From Kocuria marina (GTDB taxonomy: Bacteria > Actinomycetota > Actinomycetes > Actinomycetales > Micrococcaceae): DNA of 64,000 nt. The position numbers and the translations under genes were made by a program. The stretch lies in the NCBI GenBank assembly GCA_014652975.1, contig BMZV01000001.1, positions 992,001 through 1,056,000 on the forward strand, given 5' to 3'. The notes below the pieces were generated by a model. That model had not been told where the DNA came from, did not search any database, and saw only the letters and a list, made by a program, of their open reading frames with translations. Below are positions 47,964 to 57,338 of the stretch, in pieces. Position 1 is the stretch's first letter, and every line of letters begins with the position of its first letter.

Positions 47964-49850
47964 TCAGTTCCTGCGCAGGAACTTCCCGAAGAACTCGGTG
48001 AGTTCGTCGGTCGCGTCGAGCGGCAGGACCGCGGCCACGTAGTGATCCGGGCGGACCACCACGACGGCGCCGTCGCGGCTGATCGTGCGCACGTCGAAGA
48101 CGTCCTCGCCGGGGATCGCGGCGTAGACGCGCTCCCAGTAGTTCAGCTCGAACGGGCCCACCTGCGGCTTGAACGCGCGCGGCACCTTGGTGATGTCGAC
48201 GTCCGTGTAGGGCTGCTGGTAGGTGACGTCCACGTCGAAGAGGGTGGCATCGCCGTCGTCATCACGGCGCAGCGCCACGAGCGGGGATGAAGGATCGTTC
48301 TGCCACCACTCGGCGAACGCGGTGGTGGGGGAATCCGCCCCGGCCACGGAGCTGTCTGCGAAGACGTGGATGCGCCAGCGCCCGTCCGCGGTGGCCTCGT
48401 GACCCTGGTGCACGACCATGGAATCGCACACGCGCTGGACGCGGGCGGACTTGAAGCGCTTACCCACCGGGTAGCCCTCGGCGAAGTCCTGGTGGTCGGT
48501 ACCCGCCGTGATCAGGGACGGCTGGTACTCGGTCATGAACCCGGCCGGGAACTCAGCGGTCTTCACGTAGAAGTCCTCGAGGTACGTGGGATCCGGCAGC
48601 TTGTCCTGGGGGGTGGCCATGAGGGTGGACCACTCACGGTCGAAGGCGATCAGGTTCTTGGCGATCACCTGACGTTCCTCGGAGTAGGTGTCCAGCAGCG
48701 ACTCGTCCGCGCGCCCGGAGAGCACGGCCCCAAGCTTCCAGCCCAGGTTCCAGCCGTCCTGCATGGACACGTTCATGCCCTGGCCGGCCTTGGCGGAGTG
48801 AGTGTGACACGCGTCCCCGGCGATGAACACGCGGGGCACGCGGGTGCCGCGGTCCTCGGTGTCGACGTCGTCGAAGTGGTCCGTGAGGCGGTGGCCCACC
48901 TCGTACACGGAGGACCAGGCCACGGACTTCACGTCCACGCTGTAGGGGTTGATGATCTTGTTCGCGCGGCGGATGATCTCCTCCACCGGGGTCTTGCGGA
49001 TCTCGTGGTTGTCGTCCTCGGGGACCTCGCCCAGATCCACGTACATGCGGAACAGCAGCCCGCCCTCGCGCGGGATCAGCAGGATGGAGCCGTTCACGGA
49101 GTTGATCGCGCACTTGGTGCGGATATCCGGGAAATCGGTGTTGGCGAGCACGTCCATGACGCCCCACGCGTGGTGGGCGCCCTGGCCGCTGAGTGTGCGA
49201 CCGATCGCCTTGCGCACGCGGGAGGACGCGCCGTCGCACCCGAAGACGTACTTGGCGCGCACCGTGCGCTCCTCGCCCTCGCGCTCACCGGCGGCGTAGC
49301 GCACGGTCACGGCCACGGGGTACTCCTGGCCCTGGTCGATCTCCAGGTTCACGAACTCGATGCCGTAGTTGGGCGTGATCCGGGCCGGGCCGCGTTCGGC
49401 CGAGCGCAGGAAGTAGTCCAGCACGCGGGCCTGGTTCACGATCAGGTGCGGGAACTCGGACACGCCGTGGGGGTCATCCGCGGGGCGGCCGGTGCGCACG
49501 ATGTTCTGCGGGTTGATGGGATCCGGGTTCCAGAAGCACATCTCGCGCAGGTGGTACGCCTCCTGCGTGATCTCCTCCGCGAAACCGAAGGCCTGGAAGG
49601 TCTCCACGCTGCGGGCCTGAATACCGTCCGCCTGGCCGATCTCCAACCGGTCCGGACGGCGCTCGATCATGCGCGTGTTAACGTCCGGGTACTGGGACAG
49701 CTGTGCCGCCGCGATCACACCCGCCGGTCCCGTGCCCACGATCAGCACGTCCATGGTGTCGGTCAGGTCCTCGGGGCGGTCCACGCCGCAGCCGCGGGGC
49801 TCCTCGATCCGGGGATCCTCGGAGACGTATCCGTTCTGGTGAAATAACAT
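47964..49850 (-). CDS. FAD-dependent aromatic hydroxylase (phenol / 3-hydroxybenzoate hydroxylase type)
   Basis: The 628-residue flavoprotein has GTGPAGVIAAAQLSQ, the DG motif VFGCDGASSRVRK, and GDACHTHSAKAGQGMNVSMQD, then a C-terminal thioredoxin-like domain (from ~residue 460) of the phenol hydroxylase dimerisation type. Length and layout fit MobA-like 3-hydroxybenzoate 4-hydroxylase and phenol 2-monooxygenase. AGGAGAAGGC precedes the ATG at 49850; the longer frame to 49991 is only an open leader. Next to homoprotocatechuate genes, it may make a catechol such as homoprotocatechuate from 3-hydroxyphenylacetate. That is inference. Confidence 0.87.
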   Translation of the reverse strand: MLFHQNGYVSEDPRIEEPRGCGVDRPEDLTDTMDVLIVGTGPAGVIAAAQLSQYPDVNTRMIERRPDRLEIGQADGIQARSVETFQAFGFAEEITQEAYHLREMCFWNPDPINPQNIVRTGRPADDPHGVSEFPHLIVNQARVLDYFLRSAERGPARITPNYGIEFVNLEIDQGQEYPVAVTVRYAAGEREGEERTVRAKYVFGCDGASSRVRKAIGRTLSGQGAHHAWGVMDVLANTDFPDIRTKCAINSVNGSILLIPREGGLLFRMYVDLGEVPEDDNHEIRKTPVEEIIRRANKIINPYSVDVKSVAWSSVYEVGHRLTDHFDDVDTEDRGTRVPRVFIAGDACHTHSAKAGQGMNVSMQDGWNLGWKLGAVLSGRADESLLDTYSEERQVIAKNLIAFDREWSTLMATPQDKLPDPTYLEDFYVKTAEFPAGFMTEYQPSLITAGTDHQDFAEGYPVGKRFKSARVQRVCDSMVVHQGHEATADGRWRIHVFADSSVAGADSPTTAFAEWWQNDPSSPLVALRRDDDGDATLFDVDVTYQQPYTDVDITKVPRAFKPQVGPFELNYWERVYAAIPGEDVFDVRTISRDGAVVVVRPDHYVAAVLPLDATDELTEFFGKFLRRN

Positions 49851-50039
49851 GCCTTCTCCTGGCTTATGCGGTGATCTCGCAGGGTGTTCCCGCAGGGTCC
49901 GGGATCCGGGTCCGAGTCGCGGACGTGCCGCGGGGCGGCGTCCGTGCTGTGCGGTTCCACCGGTGAGATCCGTACGACGGGTGCGGGCCACGCTGCCCGC
50001 CCCGGGGTGGTTCGGTGGCGTCGAAAGAGTGTGTCATGG

Positions 50040-50051
50040 ATCATATACGAT
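50040..50051. promoter_or_regulatory. Candidate GntR operator 1
   Basis: ATCATATACGAT is an imperfect palindrome (5 of 6 pairs) about 190 bases upstream of the hydroxylase gene. It shares TATACGAT with the second site at 50485-50496. Confidence 0.45.
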
Positions 50052-50379
50052 CTGTGTTCTGGGTAACAATTCCAGCCCCATGGTCCTTCCGGGTGTACGG
50101 GAATACGAAAACGAGGGGCCGTGCGAGGAACGCCCCGAGGGGGCGGAAGAGGAAGCTCAGGCCCACTGTGGCGAAGGCCATAAGAGTGGCCGCCTGGGGG
50201 TCTATGGGCTCGAAGAATAAGTGGTTGAACACGAGTCCCGCGGCGGAGGCGTAGAGGAAGAAGTCGTACCACTCGATACTGGTACCGATGATGGTTTCGG
50301 CCACGATCTTGCGCTGCTCACGACGCCGCGTGGCACTTCTGGCCGTTGTTTCGTGGGCGATGGGATCGCGGGTCGCCAT
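50041..50379 (-). pseudogene. Truncated MHS-type transporter
   Basis: The ATG at 50379 starts a typical MHS N-terminus (IGTSIEWYDFFLYASAAGLVF, then FLFRPLGAFLARPL), but after about 90 residues it runs into unrelated sequence and stops at 112. Intact members are about 440 residues. The deletion has joined the transporter to the promoter region of the hydroxylase gene. It probably once imported the cluster's aromatic acid. Confidence 0.82.
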
Positions 50380-50484
50380 GTGTGACTCCTTCGTCCGGCG
50401 AGTCTGGTTCTCTGGGGTGGGTGCGCCGCCCGGGTGTCCCAGGGGGAGATGATGTGATCCGCGCCACTTGCTCAGAATATATAG

Positions 50485-50496
50485 ATAATATACGAT
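50485..50496. promoter_or_regulatory. Candidate GntR operator 2
   Basis: ATAATATACGAT lies in the very AT-rich 50470-50510 segment, about 30 bases before the FAH-RraA gene. With the site at 50040 it suggests control by the GntR protein encoded at 52085. Confidence 0.45.
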
Positions 50497-50529
50497 TTCA
50501 AATAACATTCTGACGAGGAGGCGGTGGCC

Positions 50530-52056
50530 GTGATCGAGAACCCCCAGGAGGCTCAGCAGGCTTCATCCGGAGCCCCTGAACAGCCGGTTCCCGTGCATCC
50601 GGGAAAGATCATCGCGGTGCACGTGGCCTACGAGTCCCGTGCGGCGCAGCGCGGTCGCAAGCCCGCCGTCCCGTCCTACTTCCTCAAGCCCGCGAGCTCG
50701 CTGGGTGGTTCGGGCGCCGCGGTGGAACGCCCCGCCGGCACCGAGCTGCTCGCGTTCGAGGGCGAGATCGCTCTGGTGATCGGGACGCCCGCGAAGAACG
50801 TCTCCCTCGAGGATGCGTGGTCCCACGTGGCCTCCGTGACCGCCGCCAACGACTGGGGTCTCTACGACCTGCGCGCCGCGGACAAGGGCTCGAACCTGCG
50901 CAACAAGGGCCGTGACGGCTACACGTCGCTGGGCCCCTCCCTGATCGACGCCCGCGAGATCTCCCCGGAGCAGTTGCGCGTGCGCACGTGGCGCAACGGT
51001 GAGCTGGTCCAGGAGGACACCACTGCGGCGGAAAACATGATCTTCCCGCTCGCCCAGTTCGTGGCGGACCTCTCCCAGCACCTGACCCTCGAGGAGGGGG
51101 ACGTGATCCTCACGGGCACCCCCGCCGGTTCATCGGTCGCGCAGCCCGGGGACGTCGTGGAGATCGAGGTGGACGCGCCGGAGGTGGCGGGAGCGCCGTC
51201 GTCGGGCCGCCTGATCAGCCACGTGACCGAGGGTGACGAGAGCTTCGACGAGGGGCTGGGCGCCATGCCCACCGTGGACGACAAGCAGCGCGAGGAGGCG
51301 TGGGGTTCCCGCGAGGCCGCGGGTCTGCCGGACTCCGACGCCGCGGCACTGCCCGAGGCGTTGCGCGCCAAGCTCGAGAAAGCGCCCACGGCCGGGCTGT
51401 CCGCGGAGCTGCGCAAGCGCGGACTCAACAACGTGGTGATCGAAGGCGTGTACCCGCAGACGCCCGGCACCACGATGGTCGGCACGGCCAGGACCCTGCG
51501 CTTCGTGCCCAACCGCGAGGATCTCTTCACGTCCCACGGCGGCGGGTACAACGTGCAGAAGCAGGTCTTCGACGCCGTCGGCCCGGGTGAGGTGATCGTG
51601 ATCGAGGCCCGCGGGGCGGCAGGTTCCGGCACGCTCGGTGACATCCTCGCGCTGCGCGCCCAGTTCAACGGCGCGGCGGGAGTCGTCAGCGACGGCGGTG
51701 TACGCGACTACGCGGCCGTCGCCGAGATCGGGTTGCCCGTCTTCGCGCAGACCGCGCACCCCGCTGTGCTGGGCCGCCGGCACGTCCCGTGGGACCAGGA
51801 CGTCGCCGTGGCGTGCGGCAACGCGACCGTGCTGCCCGGTGACGTGATCGTGGGTGACGACGACGGTGTCATCGTGATCCCGCGCGAGCTCGCCGAGGAC
51901 GTCGTGGACGCCGCCCTGGCCAAGGAGCGCGAGGACGCCTGGGTGGCCGAGCGCGTCGCCGAGGGCAACCCCGTCAAGGGACTTTTCCCGCCCACGGGGC
52001 AGTGGCAGGAAGAATTCCAGCAGTGGTTGGCGGAACACCCCGCCTCCGACGACTGA
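50530..52056 (+). CDS. hpaG: FAH-family isomerase/decarboxylase fused to an RraA-like domain
   Basis: A 509-residue fusion. Residues ~25-225 form a fumarylacetoacetate-hydrolase domain (ELLAFEGEIALVIG with metal Glu residues, ANDWGLYDLR, DVILTGTPAGSS), matching HpaG, which decarboxylates and isomerises ring-cleavage products. Residues ~270-480 form an RraA/HMG-aldolase-like domain with VVSDGGVRDYAAVAEIGLP (Arg-Asp pair) and PGDVIVGDDDGVIVIP. The usual HpaG is a tandem FAH pair, so the second half is replaced. The GTG at 50530 lies 8 bases from GGAGG; the GTG at 50524 is too close. Confidence 0.85.
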   Translation: MIENPQEAQQASSGAPEQPVPVHPGKIIAVHVAYESRAAQRGRKPAVPSYFLKPASSLGGSGAAVERPAGTELLAFEGEIALVIGTPAKNVSLEDAWSHVASVTAANDWGLYDLRAADKGSNLRNKGRDGYTSLGPSLIDAREISPEQLRVRTWRNGELVQEDTTAAENMIFPLAQFVADLSQHLTLEEGDVILTGTPAGSSVAQPGDVVEIEVDAPEVAGAPSSGRLISHVTEGDESFDEGLGAMPTVDDKQREEAWGSREAAGLPDSDAAALPEALRAKLEKAPTAGLSAELRKRGLNNVVIEGVYPQTPGTTMVGTARTLRFVPNREDLFTSHGGGYNVQKQVFDAVGPGEVIVIEARGAAGSGTLGDILALRAQFNGAAGVVSDGGVRDYAAVAEIGLPVFAQTAHPAVLGRRHVPWDQDVAVACGNATVLPGDVIVGDDDGVIVIPRELAEDVVDAALAKEREDAWVAERVAEGNPVKGLFPPTGQWQEEFQQWLAEHPASDD

Positions 52057-52084
52057 CCGACACCCCTAGCGAACCGAGGAATCC

Positions 52085-52774
52085 ATGACCACGACCACCG
52101 GGGCCCCCAGCAAGGCCCAGCGTGCCTACGACTGGATCAAGAGCCAGATCATGACCCAGGCGTTCTCGCCCGGCTACCGCCTGGTGCTCGCGAGCATCGC
52201 GGAGACCCTGGAGATGTCCGTGGTGCCCGTGCGCGAGGCCATCCGGCGGCTCGAGGCGGAGGGCCTCGTGACCTTCGAGCGCAACGTGGGTGCGCGCGTG
52301 TCCATGGTCAACGGTGAGCAGTACCGCTACAGCATGGAGACCCTCGGTCTGTTGGAGGGTGCGGCCACCGCGCTGTCCGCGGAACACATGACCGCGGCGG
52401 ACCTCGCGCACGCCCGCCAGCTCAACATCTCCCTGGAGGCGTCCCTGAAGAATTTCGACCCGCAGGCGTTCACCGAGACCAACCACGAGTTCCACCGGGT
52501 GCTCGCGTGCCGGTGCCCCAACGAACGTCTCAACGACCTCGTGATGGTCGAGTGGGAACGGCTCAACCACCTGCGCACCTCCACGTTCTCGTTCATCCCC
52601 GAACGTGCGCGCGCCTCGGTCAACGAGCACTACCACATCCTGCACCTCATCGAGACCCGCGCCCCGGCCGATGCCGTGGAGCGCGCCGTGCGCCAGCACC
52701 GCTCCGCGACCCTGCGCAGCTACCTCAGCAGCCGCGCCGACACCCACGAGGGGCCGCAGCGCCGGAGCTCGTGA
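52085..52774 (+). CDS. GntR family regulator (FadR/FCD type)
   Basis: The 229-residue protein has a winged helix at residues ~10-75 (AYDWIKSQIM, MSVVPVREAIRRLEAEGLVTF) and an FCD ligand domain at ~85-220 with metal-type His residues (NHEFHRVLA, HYHIL, RQH). Members respond to organic acids and often auto-regulate. It lies inside the homoprotocatechuate cluster, so a pathway intermediate is the likely effector. Confidence 0.9.
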   Translation: MTTTTGAPSKAQRAYDWIKSQIMTQAFSPGYRLVLASIAETLEMSVVPVREAIRRLEAEGLVTFERNVGARVSMVNGEQYRYSMETLGLLEGAATALSAEHMTAADLAHARQLNISLEASLKNFDPQAFTETNHEFHRVLACRCPNERLNDLVMVEWERLNHLRTSTFSFIPERARASVNEHYHILHLIETRAPADAVERAVRQHRSATLRSYLSSRADTHEGPQRRSS

Positions 52775-52884
52775 ACCACCGACCCACCCGTACCGATCGG
52801 GCCGCCGGCCGGGCGCGCCCGGTCCCTCAAGAACACGCAATCAGAAGCAACCCGTCAGAAGTCACCGACTGGAGGAGTCATCCC

Positions 52885-54420
52885 ATGGCAGCTCTGCAGG
52901 AGACCAAGCCCGAGAACCTTCCCGATTCCATCCGCCACTACATCAACGGCGAATGGGTGGATTCCGTGGACGGGGACACGTTCGAGGTGCTCAACCCCGT
53001 GACCAACAAGCCCTATATCAAGGCCGCCTCCGGTAAGAAGGCGGACATCGAGGCCGCCGTGGCCGCAGCTAAGAAGGCGTTCGACGAGGGACCCTGGCCC
53101 AAGATGTTGCCCCGTGAGCGCTCGCGGGTGCTGCACGAGATCGCGGACATCGTGGAGTCCCGCGGTGGCCAGCTCGCCGCCATGGAGTCCTACGATTCCG
53201 GTCTGCCCATCACCCAGGCACTGGGTCAGGCGCGCCGCGCCGCGGAGAACTTCCGCTTCTTCGCGGACCTGACCGTCGCCCAGATCGACGACGCCTACAA
53301 GGTCCCTGGCCGCCAGGTGAACTACGTCAACCGCAAGCCGATCGGTGTGGCCGGGTTGATCACCCCGTGGAACACCCCGTTCATGCTCGAGTCCTGGAAG
53401 CTGGGTCCGGCCCTGGCCACGGGCAACACCGTGGTGCTCAAGCCGGCCGAGTTCACGCCCCTGTCCGCGTCCCTGTGGCCCGGCATCTTCGAGGAGGCCG
53501 GTGTCCCGGCCGGTGTGTTCAACCTGGTCAACGGGTACGGCGAGGAGGGCTACGCCGGCGACTCGCTGGTCAAGCACCCGGACGTCCCGCTGATCTCGTT
53601 CACGGGCGAGTCCCGCACCGGGCAGATCATCTTCGGCAACGCCGCGCCCTTCCTCAAGGGTCTGTCCATGGAGCTGGGCGGCAAGTCCCCGGCCGTGGTG
53701 TTCGACGACGCCGATCTGGAGGGCGCGATCAACGCCACGATCTTCGGTGTGTTCTCCCTCAACGGCGAACGCTGCACCGCGGGTTCGCGCATCCTGGTCC
53801 AGCGCGGGATCTACGACGAGTTCGTGGAACGCTACGCGGCCCAGGCCAAGCGCGTGAAGGTGGGTCCGCCCTCGGACCCGTCCACCGAGGTGGGCGCGCT
53901 CGTGCACCCCGAGCACTACGAGAAGGTCATGTCCTACGTGGAGATCGGCAAGCAGGAGGCCCGTCTGGTGGCCGGTGGCGGCCGCCCCGAGGGCTTCGAG
54001 ACCGGTAACTACGTGGCCCCCACGGTGTTCGTGGACGTCAAGCCGGACGCCCGGATCTTTCAGGAGGAGATCTTCGGCCCGGTCGTGGCGATCACGCCGT
54101 TCGACACCGAGGAAGAAGCCCTGGAGCTGGCCAACAACACCAGGTACGGCCTGGCCGCCTACATCTGGACGAGCGATCTCAAGCGTGCCCACAACTTCGC
54201 GCAGAACGTGGAGGCGGGCATGGTGTGGCTCAACTCCAACAACGTGCGTGACCTGCGTACCCCGTTCGGCGGCGTGAAGGCGTCCGGGCTGGGCCACGAG
54301 GGCGGCTACCGCTCGATCGATTTCTACACGGACCAGCAGGCCGTGCACATCAACCTGGGCGAGGTGCACAACCCCGTGTTCGGCAAGCAGGAAGACGCCG
54401 TCGAAAAAATGGACGCCTGA
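52885..54420 (+). CDS. hpaE: 5-carboxymethyl-2-hydroxymuconate semialdehyde dehydrogenase
   Basis: This 511-residue ALDH has PWNTPFMLESWKLGPAL, FTGESRTGQ, the base Glu in MELGGKSP and nucleophilic Cys in NGERCTAGSR. It oxidises the semialdehyde released by HpaD to 5-carboxymethyl-2-hydroxymuconate, with NAD+. GGAGGAG lies 7 bases before the ATG at 52885; an open frame to 52507 is rejected. First of four enzyme genes in catabolic order. Confidence 0.93.
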   Translation: MAALQETKPENLPDSIRHYINGEWVDSVDGDTFEVLNPVTNKPYIKAASGKKADIEAAVAAAKKAFDEGPWPKMLPRERSRVLHEIADIVESRGGQLAAMESYDSGLPITQALGQARRAAENFRFFADLTVAQIDDAYKVPGRQVNYVNRKPIGVAGLITPWNTPFMLESWKLGPALATGNTVVLKPAEFTPLSASLWPGIFEEAGVPAGVFNLVNGYGEEGYAGDSLVKHPDVPLISFTGESRTGQIIFGNAAPFLKGLSMELGGKSPAVVFDDADLEGAINATIFGVFSLNGERCTAGSRILVQRGIYDEFVERYAAQAKRVKVGPPSDPSTEVGALVHPEHYEKVMSYVEIGKQEARLVAGGGRPEGFETGNYVAPTVFVDVKPDARIFQEEIFGPVVAITPFDTEEEALELANNTRYGLAAYIWTSDLKRAHNFAQNVEAGMVWLNSNNVRDLRTPFGGVKASGLGHEGGYRSIDFYTDQQAVHINLGEVHNPVFGKQEDAVEKMDA

Positions 54421-54469
54421 GCGTCCCCCTCCTCTACCAACCCGGTGCCACCCACGAGAAGGACACACC

Positions 54470-55636
54470 ATGACGAATCCCGCTGATCGGACAATGACGT
54501 CCTCGGGCTTCTACGTTTCGCAGGAAGCTCCGATTACCACCGACAACCCCATCACGACCCCGTCCGTGCCCGCGCCGGACATCCTGCGCTGCGCGTACAT
54601 GGAGCTCGTGGTCACGGACCTCGTGAAGTCTCGCGAGTTCTACGTGGACGTGCTGGGGCTCACGGTCACGGAGGAGGACGAGAATACCATCTACCTGCGT
54701 TCGATCGAGGAGTTCATCCACCACAACCTGGTGCTGCGCCAGGGCCCCGTGGCCGCCGTGGCCGCGTTCTCCTATCGTGTGCGCACCCCCGAGGACCTAG
54801 GCAAGGCCGTGGCCTTCTACGAGGAGCTCGGCTGCCGCGTGGAACGCCGCGCGGAGGGCTTCACCAAGGGCATCGGCGAGTCGGTGCGCGTGGAGGACCC
54901 CCTGGGCTTCCCGTACGAGTTCTTCCACGACGTGGAGCACGTGGAGCGCCTGGCCTGGCGCTACGACCTCTACACCCCGGGTGCCCTGGTGCGCCTGGAC
55001 CACTTCAACCAGGTCACCCCGGACGTCCCCCGCGCTACCAAGTTCATGCAGGACCTGGGCTTCCGCGTGACCGAGGACATCCAGGACGAGGAGGGCACGG
55101 TCTACGCCGCGTGGATGCGCCGTAAACCCACCGTGCACGACACCGCCATGACCGGTGGCGACGGTCCCCGGATGCACCACGTGGCCTTCTCCACCCACGA
55201 GAAGCACAACATCCTGGCGATCTGCGACAAGCTCGGTGCGCTGCGCCGCTCGGACATGATCGAGCGCGGCCCCGGCCGCCACGGCGTGTCCAACGCCTTC
55301 TACCTGTACTTGCGCGACCCGGACGGTCACCGCGGGGAGATCTACACGCAGGACTACTACACGGGTGACCCGGACAACCCCGTGGTCACGTGGGACGTCC
55401 ACGACAACCAGCGCCGCGACTGGTGGGGCACCCCCGTGGTCCCGTCCTGGTACACGGACGCCTCCCTCGTGCTGGACCTGGACGGCAACCCGCAGGAGGT
55501 CGTGGCCCGCACCGAGGAGTCCGAGCTCGCCGCGACCATCGGCGCGGACGGCTTCTCCTACACCCGCCCCTCCGAGGGCGAGGAGTCCATGCCCGAGTGG
55601 AAGCAGGGCGAGTACAAGCTGGGTCACCAGCTCTGA
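54470..55636 (+). CDS. hpaD: Homoprotocatechuate 2,3-dioxygenase
   Basis: The 388-residue VOC-fold extradiol dioxygenase keeps the metal triad His178, His237 and Glu290, spaced 59 and 53 residues exactly as in the Brevibacterium fuscum enzyme (155/214/267). Second-sphere His223, His271 and Tyr280 are also aligned. It cleaves homoprotocatechuate next to its diol. The first 35 residues are a polar extension. The gene follows hpaE by 49 bases. Confidence 0.95.
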   Translation: MTNPADRTMTSSGFYVSQEAPITTDNPITTPSVPAPDILRCAYMELVVTDLVKSREFYVDVLGLTVTEEDENTIYLRSIEEFIHHNLVLRQGPVAAVAAFSYRVRTPEDLGKAVAFYEELGCRVERRAEGFTKGIGESVRVEDPLGFPYEFFHDVEHVERLAWRYDLYTPGALVRLDHFNQVTPDVPRATKFMQDLGFRVTEDIQDEEGTVYAAWMRRKPTVHDTAMTGGDGPRMHHVAFSTHEKHNILAICDKLGALRRSDMIERGPGRHGVSNAFYLYLRDPDGHRGEIYTQDYYTGDPDNPVVTWDVHDNQRRDWWGTPVVPSWYTDASLVLDLDGNPQEVVARTEESELAATIGADGFSYTRPSEGEESMPEWKQGEYKLGHQL

Positions 55637-55672
55637 CCGTTCGGCTTCCACGACCAAGGCGAGGGAGACACC

Positions 55673-56458
55673 ATGCTGGAGAAGGAACGCATCACTAAGA
55701 TCGCGGACGATCTGGCCGCGGCCGAGCGCGAGCGCACCATGATTCCGCGGCTCACGCAGCAGTACCCGGAGATGACCGTGGAGGACTCCTACGCGGTGCA
55801 GAACGAGTGGCGCCGCCGCAGCGAGGCCGCCGGACGTCGGCTGGTGGGGCGCAAGATCGGGCTGACGTCCAAGGTCATGCAGGAGGCCACGGGCATCACC
55901 GAACCGGACTACGGGGCGATCTTCGCGGACCAGGTGTACGAGAACGGCTCCGTGATCCGCCATGACCAGTACTCCAACGTGCGCATCGAGGTGGAACTCG
56001 CGTTCGTGCTCCGGGACGAGCTGACCGGGCCGAACGTGACCATCTTCGACGTCCTGCGCGCGACCGAGTACGTGGTCCCGGCGCTGGAGATCCTCAGCTC
56101 GCGCATCGAGATGGAGGGCCGCACGATCGTGGACACCATCTCGGACAACGCGGCCCTGGGTGGGATGGTCTACGGCGGTAACCCCGTGGCTCCGGACTCC
56201 GTGGACCTGCGCTGGGTCTCCGCGCTGCTGTACCGCAACGAGAGCCTCGAGGACACCGGCGTGGCCGCGGCCGTACTCAACCACCCCGCGAACGGTGTGG
56301 CGTGGCTGGCCAACAAGCTCGCCGCGCACGACGACACCCTGCCCGCCGGGAGCATCGTGCTGGCCGGTTCCTTCACCAAGCCCATGTGGGTCCACCCCGG
56401 GGACGCCGTGCACGCCGATTACAGAGATCTGGGGGCCATCACATGTCGGTTCGAGTGA
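55673..56458 (+). CDS. hpaH: 2-oxo-hept-4-ene-1,7-dioate hydratase
   Basis: The 261-residue FAH-related hydratase has GRKIGLTSKVMQEATGI, IEVELAFVL with metal Glu residues, and the C-terminal IVLAGSFTKPMWVHPGD. It hydrates 2-hydroxyhepta-2,4-dienedioate before aldol cleavage. Its stop overlaps the start of hpaI by 16 bases, marking co-translation. Confidence 0.93.
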   Translation: MLEKERITKIADDLAAAERERTMIPRLTQQYPEMTVEDSYAVQNEWRRRSEAAGRRLVGRKIGLTSKVMQEATGITEPDYGAIFADQVYENGSVIRHDQYSNVRIEVELAFVLRDELTGPNVTIFDVLRATEYVVPALEILSSRIEMEGRTIVDTISDNAALGGMVYGGNPVAPDSVDLRWVSALLYRNESLEDTGVAAAVLNHPANGVAWLANKLAAHDDTLPAGSIVLAGSFTKPMWVHPGDAVHADYRDLGAITCRFE

Positions 56459-57276
56459 ACGATCTGATCCACGCGTTCCGCGCGGAGGACGCTCCCAACC
56501 TGCCCGGTGTGCTGCCGAGCCTCAAGGACCTCTTCCCGCTCGCCTCTGACGATCAGCCGGTGATCGGGATGTTCCACTCCTCCGGGGATCCCGCCGCCGC
56601 GGAGATCCTGGCCGGGGCCGGTTTCGACTACCTGCTGATCGACGGCGAGCACTCGCCGCTGTCGCTCGAGACCATCCAGTCCGTGCTGCGCGCGATCGCC
56701 GCCTACCCCACGCTCGGGGTCGTGCGGGTCCCCGAGAACAGCGAGGTGCTCATCAAGCAGTACCTGGACCTCGGGGCCCAGTCGCTCGTGGTGCCCATGG
56801 TCGACTCGGTCGAAGAGGCGCAGGCCGCCGCTCGGGCGGTGGCCTATCCGCCCGGGGGTGTGCGCGGCGTCGGCTCCGCCCTGGCCCGCTCCGGCCGGTG
56901 GAACCGGATCCCCGGGTACCTGACCCGGGCACGCGAGACCATCACGCTGATCGTTCAGGCGGAGTCCGCCGCTGCCGTGGAGAACGCCGCCGCGATCGCC
57001 GCCGTGGACGGCGTGGACGGTGTGTTCATCGGCCCGTCGGACCTCGCCGCGTCCATGGGGCTGCTCGGTCAGCAGACCCACCCGGACGTCGTGGCCGCCG
57101 TGAAGCACGTGATCCCGGAGGTGAAGGCCGCCGGCAAGTTCGTGGGCGTCAACGCGTTCGCCCAGGACCAGGCGCGGGACTACCTCGCTTCGGGCGCGGA
57201 CTTCGTGAACGTGGGCGCCGACGTCGCTCTGCTCGCCGCCGGCAGCAAGGCCCTGCTGGAGGCGTTCCGGAAGTAG
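56443..57276 (+). CDS. hpaI: 4-hydroxy-2-oxoheptanedioate aldolase
   Basis: This 277-residue HpcH/HpaI class II aldolase has LLIDGEHSPLSLETIQ, VRVPENSEVLIKQYLDLGAQSL-type barrel strands, metal ligands in VQAESAAAVEN and FIGPSDLAASMG. It splits the hydrated product to pyruvate and succinate semialdehyde. The ATG at 56443 is inside the hpaH reading frame end. Last gene of the cluster; a repeat element follows. Confidence 0.92.
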   Translation: MSVRVNDLIHAFRAEDAPNLPGVLPSLKDLFPLASDDQPVIGMFHSSGDPAAAEILAGAGFDYLLIDGEHSPLSLETIQSVLRAIAAYPTLGVVRVPENSEVLIKQYLDLGAQSLVVPMVDSVEEAQAAARAVAYPPGGVRGVGSALARSGRWNRIPGYLTRARETITLIVQAESAAAVENAAAIAAVDGVDGVFIGPSDLAASMGLLGQQTHPDVVAAVKHVIPEVKAAGKFVGVNAFAQDQARDYLASGADFVNVGADVALLAAGSKALLEAFRK

Positions 57277-57338
57277 CCGCCGAGGGCCAGCGTCGCGCCG
57301 CAGCTCTCGGGCCCGGCGGGCCATCCGCGCACTTCGAG

